DNA of 40,257 nucleotides, from assembly GCF_944387675.1 (NCBI RefSeq), contig NZ_CALXFV010000005.1, positions 1 to 40,257 of the forward strand, in the 5' to 3' direction. The translations under genes and the position numbers were made by a program. Of this stretch, positions 1 through 6,796 are shown piece after piece. How positions within the stretch are numbered: position 1 is the stretch's first letter; every line of letters begins with the position of its first letter. The notes below the pieces were generated by a model. The model was not told where the DNA came from. It did not search any database and was given only the letters and a program-made list of their open reading frames with translations. The stretch comes from an uncultured Flavonifractor sp. (GTDB lineage: Bacteria > Bacillota > Clostridia > Oscillospirales > Oscillospiraceae).

Positions 1-33
1 CTCACCACCTTCTGCTATTTTACCGCTTATAAA

Positions 34-65
34 CGAAAAAGCCCAGCCTAAGCTGGACTTTTTCG
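34..65. terminator. bidirectional A/T-flanked hairpin
   Basis: A 14-bp stem with one C-A mismatch closes a CTAA loop. The stem begins with an A-rich run and ends with a T-rich run, so it can act as an intrinsic terminator on either strand. On the minus strand it would stop transcripts leaving the aminopeptidase gene. On the plus strand it would act on transcription entering from outside the window. Confidence 0.6.
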
Positions 66-72
66 ACAGCCT

Positions 73-111
73 CAGCCCCTGTGCCGGGAACCGGCACAGG
101 GGCTGTTTTTT
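73..111 (+). terminator. intrinsic terminator, plus strand
   Basis: A perfect 15-bp GC-rich stem (73-87 with 91-105) has a GAA loop and is followed by a run of T. It directly follows the first hairpin, so the two form a tandem stop for a plus-strand gene outside the window. There is no T-run on the minus side. Confidence 0.75.
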
Positions 112-140
112 ATGGGGCAAACGTCTGGCGCGCAGCCCGG

Positions 141-1550
141 TCACCGGGCCTCGTAGACCGCCTTCATGCCCCGGTAGGTCATATAGCAGTCCAGCTTGGC
201 CACCGTCTCAAAGGGGGCGTGCATGGAGAGCACCGGCACGCCGGCGTCAATGGTGTCGATGTCCCGCTCGGCCATATAGCAGGCCACGGTGCCGCCGCCG
301 CCGGCGTCCACCTTGCCCAGCTCGGCCATCTGCCAGGCCACCCCGGCCTCGTCCAGCACCTTCCGGGTGTAGGCCACCAGCTCGGCGGCGGCGTCGGAGG
401 CGCCGGATTTGCCCCGGGAGCCGGTGTACTTGCACAGGCCCATGCCGTAGTTGACCCGGGCGCTGTTGCGCTTTTCATACACGTCGGCAAAGTTGGGGTC
501 AAAGGCCGCCGTCACGTCGGCGGACAGGCAGAAGGACTTCTCGTAGCACGCCTTCAGCGGCACCCGCTGGGCGTCGCACAAATCGCTCATAAAGGTGTCG
601 AAGGCCGCCGCCTTCATGCCGGACACGCCGGTGGAGCCGATCTCCTCCTTGTCGGCCAGCATGCACACGGCGGTGCGGCTGGGGGTGGACAGGGTGAACA
701 GGGCGGCCAGGGCGGCAAAGCCGCACACCCGGTCGTCATGGCCGTAGGCGCCGATGAGGGAGCGGTCAAAGCCGATGTCCATGGCCCGGAAGGCGGGGAC
801 GGCGGACAACTCAGCGGAGATGAAGTCCTCCTCCACAATGCCGTACTTCTGGTTGAGCAGGTCCAGGATGGCCAGCTTCACCCGGTCGCTGCCCTCGTCA
901 TCCTTGAAGGGGCGGCTGCCGATGAGCAGATTCAGGCTCTCGCCGGGGATGGCCTCCCCCAGGGGCTTCTTGGACTGCTCGGCCCCCAGGTGGGGCAGCA
1001 GGTCGTCAATGGTAAACCGGGGCTCGTCCTCCCCGGCGCCGATGGCCACCGTCACGGTGGTGCCGTCCTTCAGTGCGATGACGCCGTGGAGCTCCAGGGG
1101 GATGGTCACCCACTGGTACTTGCGGATGCCGCCGTAGTAGTGGGTCTTGAAGAAGGCCAGCTCGGCGTCCTCATACACCGGGTTGGGCTTCAGGTCCAGC
1201 CGGGGGGAGTCGATATGGGCCGCGCCGATGTTCACGCCCTCGCTGAGGGACCGGCTGCCGATGACGGCCAGCATCACCGCCTTGCCCCGGTTCACCCGGT
1301 ACACCTTGTCCCCGGGATTGAGGGCGGTCCCCCGGACATAGGGCTTGAAGCCGTGCATCTGGGCCAGGCGGACGGTCTCCGCCACGCACTCCCGCTCCGT
1401 CTTGCCCGCGTCCAGAAACTTCTTATAGTCCTCGCAGTAGGCGTTCAGATCCGCTTCCTCCTGGGCGCTCAGCCGGTCGTAGCCGTTCTTGGGCTGATAG
1501 AGCAGGGCCTCCCGCCGCAGCTCCCCTTGGGTCTTTTGCTTCTCTTCCAT
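141..1550 (-). CDS. M18 family metalloaminopeptidase
   Basis: A cytosolic dinuclear-zinc aminopeptidase of the M18 (aspartyl aminopeptidase-like) family, which trims N-terminal residues from peptides. Family signatures are visible in order: AAHIDSPRLDLKP with the first metal-binding His, ADKEEIGSTG with the catalytic and metal-binding Glu pair, LSADVTAAFDPN with a metal-binding Asp, DAGGGGT, and the C-terminal MHAPFE with the last metal-binding His. The product is 469 aa, normal for the family. The ATG chosen follows an AGGAGG nine bases upstream; an earlier in-frame start lacks a ribosome site. It lies 20 bp downstream of coaE and is probably co-transcribed with it. The exact substrate cannot be told from sequence. 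Confidence 0.95.
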   Translation of the reverse strand: MEEKQKTQGELRREALLYQPKNGYDRLSAQEEADLNAYCEDYKKFLDAGKTERECVAETVRLAQMHGFKPYVRGTALNPGDKVYRVNRGKAVMLAVIGSRSLSEGVNIGAAHIDSPRLDLKPNPVYEDAELAFFKTHYYGGIRKYQWVTIPLELHGVIALKDGTTVTVAIGAGEDEPRFTIDDLLPHLGAEQSKKPLGEAIPGESLNLLIGSRPFKDDEGSDRVKLAILDLLNQKYGIVEEDFISAELSAVPAFRAMDIGFDRSLIGAYGHDDRVCGFAALAALFTLSTPSRTAVCMLADKEEIGSTGVSGMKAAAFDTFMSDLCDAQRVPLKACYEKSFCLSADVTAAFDPNFADVYEKRNSARVNYGMGLCKYTGSRGKSGASDAAAELVAYTRKVLDEAGVAWQMAELGKVDAGGGGTVACYMAERDIDTIDAGVPVLSMHAPFETVAKLDCYMTYRGMKAVYEAR

Positions 1551-1570
1551 GATGTGGTTCCTCCTGTATC

Positions 1571-2179
1571 TCAATTTTCTTGTTCTTCCAGCCAGGGTGC
1601 GAACAGCGCCAGGGCCTGGGCCTCAAAGGCCGCCGGGTCCTCCCCGCCGTTCTCCAGAATGTGGGTGCAGTGGGCGCGGAAAAATCCGTCCTCCCGCTGG
1701 GCCTCCACCCGCTTGCGGGCGTATGCCTCCGAAATCCCCTCCCGGGCCATGATCCGGCGGACCCGCACCTGCTTGGGCGCCAGCACTCCCACCACCGCAT
1801 CGCAGCCCTCCGCCGCGCCGCTCTCGATGAGGGCGATGGCGTCAATGGCCACCGCGGGCCGGCCCTCCCGCCTGGCCTGCGCCACCTGCCGGTCAATCTC
1901 CGCCCGGACAAAGCTGTGGGTGATCTCATTCAGGTCGGCCAGGGCCGCCGGGTCGGCAAACACCACATTCCCCAGGGCCTTTCGGTCGATGCCGCCGCCC
2001 GGGTCCAGAATGCCGGGACCAAACCGGTCCGTCAGCGCCTGCCGCATGGCCCCGCTGGACGCCAGCAGCCGGTGATACACCTGGTCCGCGTCAATGACGT
2101 GGGCGCCCAGACTGGTCAGGGCGTTGAGCGCTGTGGTTTTCCCCGCCCCGGTGGGGCCGGTGATGCCGATCCGCTTCAT
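1571..2179 (-). CDS. coaE: dephospho-CoA kinase
   Basis: Phosphorylates the ribose 3'-OH of dephospho-CoA, the last step of coenzyme A synthesis, in the cytosol. The N-terminus MKRIGITGPTGAGKTT is a Walker A P-loop, followed by DADQVYHRLL, which is typical of CoaE. The later VDAIALIESG-like segment and the RVRRIMAREG lid region also fit. The product is 202 aa, the usual length. The start is the ATG preceded by GGAGG; the longer open frame upstream overlaps the anti-sigma gene and has no ribosome site. With coaX elsewhere in the window, two CoA-pathway enzymes are present but not adjacent. Confidence 0.95.
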   Translation of the reverse strand: MKRIGITGPTGAGKTTALNALTSLGAHVIDADQVYHRLLASSGAMRQALTDRFGPGILDPGGGIDRKALGNVVFADPAALADLNEITHSFVRAEIDRQVAQARREGRPAVAIDAIALIESGAAEGCDAVVGVLAPKQVRVRRIMAREGISEAYARKRVEAQREDGFFRAHCTHILENGGEDPAAFEAQALALFAPWLEEQEN

Positions 2180-2199
2180 GCCATTCGCCTCCAGCAGGT

Positions 2200-2208
2200 A
2201 GTATACCA
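2200..2208 (-). promoter_or_regulatory. extended -10 promoter candidate for coaE
   Basis: On the minus strand the sequence TGGTATACT gives a near-consensus -10 with an upstream TGn extension. No -35 match lies at the usual spacing. The implied start site is just upstream of the coaE Shine-Dalgarno, giving a very short leader. The same 9-mer occurs upstream of ddl and murB. Confidence 0.4.
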
Positions 2209-2243
2209 CATCAGAGGTATTGTGTGTGAGGAATTTGTAAATT

Positions 2244-2762
2244 TCAGTGCGCGCCGTGGTGTCCGTAGCCATGGCCCTGGCCCTGACCGGCATTCCCCTG
2301 GCCCTGGCCGCAGTGGACATTTTCCCGGCCGGCGGCGCAGGCCTCCGCTCCCGCCAGCAGGCGGCCACACTGGCGCTGCTCCCCGGTCACGGTGATGGAC
2401 ACCGTCTGATCCTCCGCCAGCCGGTCCAGCAGCAGAGTCAGGGCCTGCTCATAGTCCAGGCCCCGCAGGGCATCCGCCAGCTCCCGGTCCCCGCAGCGCA
2501 CCTCCACCACCCGGTCAAACCGGTTGACTGCCAGCTCCAGGGTGTCGCTCCCTGCCACGCTGATGGCGGAGGTGGGGACAAACCAGGCCCAATAGCCCCC
2601 CACCAGGACGGCCAGCAGGGCCACGCAGGCCGCCAGGGTACCCAGGCTCCTCCGCGGGGCGGCCCGGCGTCGCCTGGCCCGGGCCAGGAAGCGGCGGGTC
2701 TGCTCCTTCTGTGCCTCGGTGGCCCGCACCCCGTCAAAGGCCGCTCTGATCCGCTCATCCAT
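2244..2762 (-). CDS. RsgI-like membrane anti-sigma factor, short form
   Basis: Probable inhibitor of the sigma factor encoded immediately upstream. The first ~40 residues are charged and Arg-rich (cytosolic). One membrane span follows (about residues 41-63), then an outside domain in which LELAVNRFDRVVEV matches the RsgI-type extracytoplasmic domain. The tail is rich in Gly, Gln and His and carries Cys (HCGQGQGNAGQGQGHGYGHHGAH region), which could bind metal. In relatives I know, the matching stretch reads N-P-S-I-E-L; here it is G-S-D-T-L-E-L, so the Asn-Pro pair linked to RsgI autoproteolysis is absent. The ATG is preceded by GGAGG and the gene overlaps the sigma gene by 8 bp, indicating translational coupling. 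The 172-aa length is short because there is no long sensor domain. Function is inferred from gene order and the domain match. Confidence 0.75.
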   Translation of the reverse strand: MDERIRAAFDGVRATEAQKEQTRRFLARARRRRAAPRRSLGTLAACVALLAVLVGGYWAWFVPTSAISVAGSDTLELAVNRFDRVVEVRCGDRELADALRGLDYEQALTLLLDRLAEDQTVSITVTGEQRQCGRLLAGAEACAAGRENVHCGQGQGNAGQGQGHGYGHHGAH

Positions 2763-3234
2763 CGCCCTCACCTCCCAGCATGGTCTTGAGCCGCGCCCTG
2801 GCCCGGGTCAGCTCGGTATATACGGTGTTTACCTTCCGGCCCAAAATCCGGCTGATCTCCGGCGCGGTGTACCCTTCGTAATAGTGTAAGTACACCACCT
2901 CCCGGAAATTCCGGGGCAGGGACAGCACGGCCTGGAGCACCTCGCCGCTCTCCCCTTCCGGGGCGGGAAGGGTCCCCGCCTCCTCCAGAGAAACGGTACG
3001 CCTGCGGAACATGCTTTTCAGCACGTCCCGGCAGGCGTTGACGGTGACCCGGATGAACCAGGCCTTTTCATGCTCCCGGCTCTCGAAGTCGGCGGTATGG
3101 AGGAGATACTTCAAAAACACCGTCTGAAAGATGTCCTGGGTATCCGCCTCGTTTTTTAAATGGAGCATGCACAGCCGCCGGACGGTATCGCCGTACCGCT
3201 CAATGGCCTCGCTGGTCTCCGCCTCGCTTCGCAT
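2755..3234 (-). CDS. ECF-like sigma-70 family RNA polymerase sigma factor
   Basis: An alternative sigma factor that directs RNA polymerase to a small regulon. Region 2 is visible in roughly the first 75 residues: ADTQDIFQTVFLKYL resembles the DAEDixQevFlr core-binding and -10 motif, followed by HEKAWFIRVTVNACRD. Region 4 (about 100-155) carries LPRNFREVVYLHYYEGYTAPEI and a helix-turn-helix, VNTVYTELTRARARLK. There is no region 3, as in ECF factors. It is 159 aa. The ATG has a modest GAGG nearby plus AGGAG further up. It lies 27 bp after the small secreted-protein gene and overlaps the anti-sigma gene. Target promoters are unknown. Confidence 0.9.
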   Translation of the reverse strand: MRSEAETSEAIERYGDTVRRLCMLHLKNEADTQDIFQTVFLKYLLHTADFESREHEKAWFIRVTVNACRDVLKSMFRRRTVSLEEAGTLPAPEGESGEVLQAVLSLPRNFREVVYLHYYEGYTAPEISRILGRKVNTVYTELTRARARLKTMLGGEGDG

Positions 3235-3261
3235 TCGCGCCTCATTCCTTCTCCTGTTCTC

Positions 3262-3543
3262 TTACCAGCGGCCGCCGCGGCAGCCGCGTCCGGACTGGCA
3301 GCCCAGACCTGCGCCCCGGTTGTCGCACACGCCGCCTCCGTCGGCGTCCACATAGCAGGCGCCCTGGAGCCGACCGCAGTTGTCGCACACCCCGTCTCCG
3401 TCGGCGTCCACGTAACATGCGCCAGACCGGCTCCAGCAGTCCCCGCCCGTCCAGCTATGGTGTCCGCCGGCGGCAAAGGCGGTGGTAACCCCCAGGGCCA
3501 GCACAAGGGCGGCGGCCAGGACCGCGATTCTGATTCTCTTCAT
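3262..3543 (-). CDS. small secreted Cys-rich protein with two DxDxDG repeats
   Basis: I do not recognise a named family. The 93-aa product starts with MKRIRIAVLAAALVLALG and ends its signal peptide near AFAAGG, so it should be exported. The mature part holds two near-identical 16-residue units, ACYVDADGDGVCDNCG and ACYVDADGGGVCDNRG. Each resembles a thrombospondin-type-3 or EF-like calcium loop bracketed by Cys. The second unit has lost one Asp of the loop and one Cys. The tail is Gly/Arg/Cys-rich. An AAGGAGG precedes the ATG. As first gene of the sigma/anti-sigma unit it could be the sensed ligand, a chaperone for the sensor, or simply a target gene. Confidence 0.8.
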   Translation of the reverse strand: MKRIRIAVLAAALVLALGVTTAFAAGGHHSWTGGDCWSRSGACYVDADGDGVCDNCGRLQGACYVDADGGGVCDNRGAGLGCQSGRGCRGGRW

Positions 3544-3635
3544 GGTGGTTCCTCCTTTGAAATAAGGGCTTCTTAACCCGTCTCATCTATAATACGACGG
3601 AGCGCGGCCCATCCATTCAGCGGAGGAATTATTTT

Positions 3636-4652
3636 TTATTCCGCCTCCACAATGTGGAAGCCGGCGGCCTTGTTCAGCCGGTTGGATACCGCCAGACCGA
3701 TGCCCGCCGGGTCGGGACACTGGGTCCAGATGTGGGTGACATGGGTGCCGTCAAAGTACCGCAGGGCGTCAAACACCCGCCGGGCCTGCTCCGCCGGGTC
3801 GTCCTTGGGGCCGATGGGCTCCACAGGATGACCCTCAAAGAGGGGGACAAACTCGTTGAAGCAGATGACCCCCTCCCCGTCGGTCAGATGGCGGCGGATG
3901 TACCGGGCGGCGTCGGCGGGCGCACCCCGCACCACCGTCACCGGGGCCTTGGGGGCGTAATGGCGGTACTTCATGCCGGGGGCGCGGGGCTGCTCCCCGG
4001 CCCCCATAAGCCGGGTCACCGCCGGGTCCACCGCCACCTCCCCCAGCACCCCCTCCAGTTCCTCCAGGGTGACGCCGCCCGGGCGCAGCAGCCGGGGAGG
4101 GCGCTCGGTGAGGTCGATGATGGTGGACTCCACCCCCACCGCGCAGGGGCCGCCGTCCACAATGCCGTCAATCTTGCCCTCCATGTCCTCCAGCATGTCC
4201 GCCATGTTGGTGGGGCTGGGCCGGCCGGAGGTGTTCCCCGAGGGGGCTGCCACCGGCACATCGGCGGCGGCCAGGATGGCCCGGCACACCGGATGGGCCG
4301 GACAGCGCATACCCACCGTGTCCAGCCCGGCGGTCACCTGGACGGGGACCAGGGGCTTGTGCTTTAAGATCATGGTCAGCGGCCCCGGCCAGAACCGCTC
4401 CGCCAGGGCGTAGGCCGTCTCCGGAATGTCCTCGCAGTACCGCTCCAGCCAGTCCGCCGACGGGATATGGAGGATGAGGGGGTTGTCCTGGGGCCGGCCC
4501 TTGGCGGCAAAAATGCGCTCCACCGCCGCCCCGTCCAGGCCGTTGGCCCCCAGGCCGTACACCGTCTCGGTGGGGATGCCGAGCAGCCCTCCCCGGCGCA
4601 GAATGTCCGCCGCCTGCTCCGTCTGGGCGGCGGTCAGTCGCTGTGTGTGCAA
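3636..4652 (-). CDS. tsaC: L-threonylcarbamoyladenylate synthase (Sua5 type)
   Basis: Makes threonylcarbamoyl-AMP from threonine, bicarbonate and ATP, for the t6A37 modification of ANN-decoding tRNAs. The YrdC domain spans about residues 10-200, with GIPTETVYGLGANG, KGRPQDNPLI and the VAAPSGNTSGRPSPT nucleotide-binding segment. A C-terminal Sua5 domain (about 220-338) follows the APGMKYRHYAPKAPV linker, so this is the long two-domain form. The start codon is TTG, preceded by GAGG at good spacing. It is the last gene of the ABC-F/prfA operon. Genes for the TsaB, TsaD and TsaE partners are not in the window. Confidence 0.95.
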   Translation of the reverse strand: MHTQRLTAAQTEQAADILRRGGLLGIPTETVYGLGANGLDGAAVERIFAAKGRPQDNPLILHIPSADWLERYCEDIPETAYALAERFWPGPLTMILKHKPLVPVQVTAGLDTVGMRCPAHPVCRAILAAADVPVAAPSGNTSGRPSPTNMADMLEDMEGKIDGIVDGGPCAVGVESTIIDLTERPPRLLRPGGVTLEELEGVLGEVAVDPAVTRLMGAGEQPRAPGMKYRHYAPKAPVTVVRGAPADAARYIRRHLTDGEGVICFNEFVPLFEGHPVEPIGPKDDPAEQARRVFDALRYFDGTHVTHIWTQCPDPAGIGLAVSNRLNKAAGFHIVEAE

Positions 4653-4669
4653 TGTTCTCGCCTCGCTCC

Positions 4670-4789
4670 TCAGAAATGGCGGCTGCGGCGCACCCGCCGG
4701 ACATAGCCGGGCTGGGCGATGGTGAGGACCCCCGCCGCCACCAGGGCGGCGCCTGCTACGATGGTCACGATACCAATGGCTGTTTTCAT
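4670..4789 (-). CDS. 39-aa single-span membrane miniprotein
   Basis: A previously overlooked size class rather than a known family. The ATG has an excellent AAGGAGG eight to nine bases upstream. The predicted product begins MKTAIGIVTIVAGAALVAAG and ends in a basic tail, RRVRRSRHF, after a Gln-Pro-Gly-Tyr turn. It therefore has one hydrophobic span of about 20-24 residues with the positive tail predicted inside the cell. It lies 18 bp after the 85-aa gene and 17 bp before tsaC on the same strand, with no room for another gene, so co-transcription is expected. Function is unknown. Confidence 0.7.
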   Translation of the reverse strand: MKTAIGIVTIVAGAALVAAGVLTIAQPGYVRRVRRSRHF

Positions 4790-4807
4790 GGAAGATGCCT
4801 CCTTTTT

Positions 4808-5065
4808 TTACTCATAAATGCCCACCGGCGTACCGGCCAGCTCAATGGTGGTGTCGGGGGCAAAGTTTGCCTTTTGCAGATAGTTCTTCACGGTGAGAAT
4901 GCCGTATTTGGGATTGACCTTCTCATCCTCCAGCTCCAGCTCCAGATAGTCCGCGCCCGAGCCGGTGAGCCAGCCGTCGTCCTCCAGCAGCTCCGCCAGA
5001 TCGGACCGCACCGCGTCCAGAGTCAACGCCTCCGGCACGGCGGTAAAATGAATGATCAGTTCCAT
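4808..5065 (-). CDS. conserved-looking 85-aa acidic protein, function unknown
   Basis: I do not recognise this protein. It is small, acidic and soluble, with no signal peptide. It starts MELIIHFTAVPEALTLDAVR and contains an acidic patch, LELELEDEKVNPKYG. The ATG follows AAGGAGG. It lies 12 bp downstream of prfA in the place where many Firmicutes carry prmC, the release-factor methyltransferase gene, but it shows no methyltransferase motif and is far too short to be one. Its position in a translation-related operon is the only clue to role. Confidence 0.75.
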   Translation of the reverse strand: MELIIHFTAVPEALTLDAVRSDLAELLEDDGWLTGSGADYLELELEDEKVNPKYGILTVKNYLQKANFAPDTTIELAGTPVGIYE

Positions 5066-5077
5066 GGTCGCTCCTCC

Positions 5078-6148
5078 TTACGTGTCCTGACTGTTCTTCA
5101 AGCGCTCCGCCTGATCCGCCGTGATCAGGCCGTCGATAATCTCGTCCAGGTCGCCGTTCATCACGTTTTCCAGCTTGTACAGGGTCAGGCCGATGCGGTG
5201 GTCGGTGAGCCGGCCCTGGGGAAAGTTGTAGGTGCGGATGCGCTCGTTGCGCATTCCCGTCCCCACCTGGCTGCGGCGCTGGTCGGTCACCGCCTGCTCC
5301 TGCTCCCTGACCTTCTCCTCATACAGCCGGGCGCGCAGCAGCTGCATGGCCTTGTCCCGGTTCTGGAACTGGCTGCGCTCCTGCTGGCACTCCACCACCG
5401 TGCCGGTGGGCCTGTGGATCAGCCGCACGGCGGAGGAGGTCTTGTTCACATGCTGGCCCCCCGCTCCGGAGGCGCGGAAGACCTGCATCTCAATATCGGC
5501 GGGGTTCAGTTCAAACTCCACCTCGTCCACCTGGGGCAGCACCGCCACCGTGGCGGTGGAGGTGTGAATCCGTCCGCCGGATTCGGTCTCCGGCACCCGC
5601 TGGACCCGGTGGACGCCGCTTTCAAATTTCAGCCGGGAGTAGGCCCCGTCCCCCTCAATGGTAAAGCAGATCTCCTTGATCCCGCCCAGCTCGGTCTCGT
5701 TCACCGAGTCCACCTCCACCTTCCAGCGGCGGGCGTCGGCGTACATGGAGTACATGCGGAACAGGGAGTGGGCAAACAGAGCCGCCTCCTCCCCGCCCAC
5801 GCCGGCCCGGATCTCCACGATCACGCTCTTGCCGTCGTTGGGGTCCCGGGGCAGGAGCAGGATGCGGATCTCCCCCTCCAGCCGGGCCAGCTCCTCCCTG
5901 GCCTGCTGGAACTCCTCCCTGGCCATCTCACCCAGCTCCGGGTCGCTCAGCAGGGCCTCTGCCTCCGCCATGTCCTGCCTGCGGCGAAGATACCGCCGGT
6001 AGGCGGTGACCACCGGCTCCAGCTCCCGCTGCTCCTTGTTCAGCTTGGCCACCAGCGCCGGGTCCCCGTAGGTCTCCCCCGCCCCCAGCTGGGCCTCAAG
6101 GTTGGAAAAGCGCAGCTCCAGCGCGCTCAGCTTTGCCTGCATATCCAA
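5078..6148 (-). CDS. prfA: peptide chain release factor 1
   Basis: Recognises UAA and UAG stop codons and triggers peptide release at the ribosome. The GGQ catalytic loop is present near residue 230 in [19 protein letters not shown]. The codon-recognition tripeptide is P-E-T near residue 185 in [13 protein letters not shown], the RF1 (PxT) class and not the SPF of RF2. The product is 356 aa, normal length. Two starts are possible: a TTG six bases after AGGTGA (used here) or an ATG two codons later. It begins 6 bp after the YdcF-like gene. The usual partner prmC is missing from this neighbourhood. Confidence 0.96.
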   Translation of the reverse strand: MDMQAKLSALELRFSNLEAQLGAGETYGDPALVAKLNKEQRELEPVVTAYRRYLRRRQDMAEAEALLSDPELGEMAREEFQQAREELARLEGEIRILLLPRDPNDGKSVIVEIRAGVGGEEAALFAHSLFRMYSMYADARRWKVEVDSVNETELGGIKEICFTIEGDGAYSRLKFESGVHRVQRVPETESGGRIHTSTATVAVLPQVDEVEFELNPADIEMQVFRASGAGGQHVNKTSSAVRLIHRPTGTVVECQQERSQFQNRDKAMQLLRARLYEEKVREQEQAVTDQRRSQVGTGMRNERIRTYNFPQGRLTDHRIGLTLYKLENVMNGDLDEIIDGLITADQAERLKNSQDT

Positions 6149-6154
6149 AATTGA

Positions 6155-6796
6155 TCACCTGTCGAATACAAAGGATTTTACCAGGGCCAGGGGCTCCCGG
6201 ATGTACATTTTCAGGCGGGAGGGCAGGTGGGAGCTGGGCGCCGCCAGGGTGGACAGATTATCGTCTCCCCCGCACACCCTGTCCCACAGCATCCGCACCC
6301 GGGTGAGGTGGAAGCCGTTGGACACCACCACCATATCGGCGGTGGTGTCATATCCCTCCTGAGTCAGCAGCTCCATGGAATTGCGCAGGTTCTCCACCGT
6401 GCTGCCCGACTGGTCCTCCAGGAGAATCTGCGCCCCATCCACCCCGTGCTCCGTCAAGTAGTCATACATGCACTGGGCCTCGCTGATGGGCTCGTCCGTC
6501 CCCTGGCCCCCGGAGACCACAATGGTCAAATCCGGGTGGTCCTCCAGGTACTCCAGGGCCTTGTCCAGCCTGTCCTGGAGAAGCACCGACGGCCCCCAGG
6601 GCTTCACCTGGCAGCCCAGGATGACCATGACCTGAGGCTCCCCCCGAATGTGGTCGTAAGAGCCGTAGAGCACCGCCCCGAACAGGGCGCCGAAGGCCAG
6701 CGCCCCGGTCAGGAGCAGCCCCAGCAGGGCTTTCCGCCACAGGGGCTTCCGCTTCCCCCCATAGGGGTGATATGACCGCTTGTTTTTTCTTCTCAC
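6155..6796 (-). CDS. YdcF/SanA-like DUF218 membrane-anchored protein
   Basis: A DUF218 protein with a cytosolic basic N-terminus, one membrane span (about residues 20-40, ALLGLLLTGALAFGALFGAV) and an outside DUF218 domain. Visible family motifs are VMVILGCQV, TIVVSGGQG, ILLEDQSGSTVENLRNS and VVVSNGFHLTRVRML. Some members affect envelope integrity; the activity is unproven. I place the start at a GTG that overlaps the ABC-F stop codon as GTGA, with AGGAGG upstream. The longer frame extends into the ABC-F gene and is less likely. The 213-aa length then fits. Confidence 0.85.
   Translation of the reverse strand: MRRKNKRSYHPYGGKRKPLWRKALLGLLLTGALAFGALFGAVLYGSYDHIRGEPQVMVILGCQVKPWGPSVLLQDRLDKALEYLEDHPDLTIVVSGGQGTDEPISEAQCMYDYLTEHGVDGAQILLEDQSGSTVENLRNSMELLTQEGYDTTADMVVVSNGFHLTRVRMLWDRVCGGDDNLSTLAAPSSHLPSRLKMYIREPLALVKSFVFDR

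Noticed and set aside
3589..3594. TATTAT as the -10 of the sigma-factor unit
   Set aside because: No acceptable -35 lies upstream, and an autoregulated ECF-type promoter cannot be defined without the target consensus.
4643..6154. A 503-codon plus-strand open frame across prfA
   Set aside because: Antisense of prfA and its neighbours, no ribosome site, and a low-complexity composition typical of reverse-strand translation.
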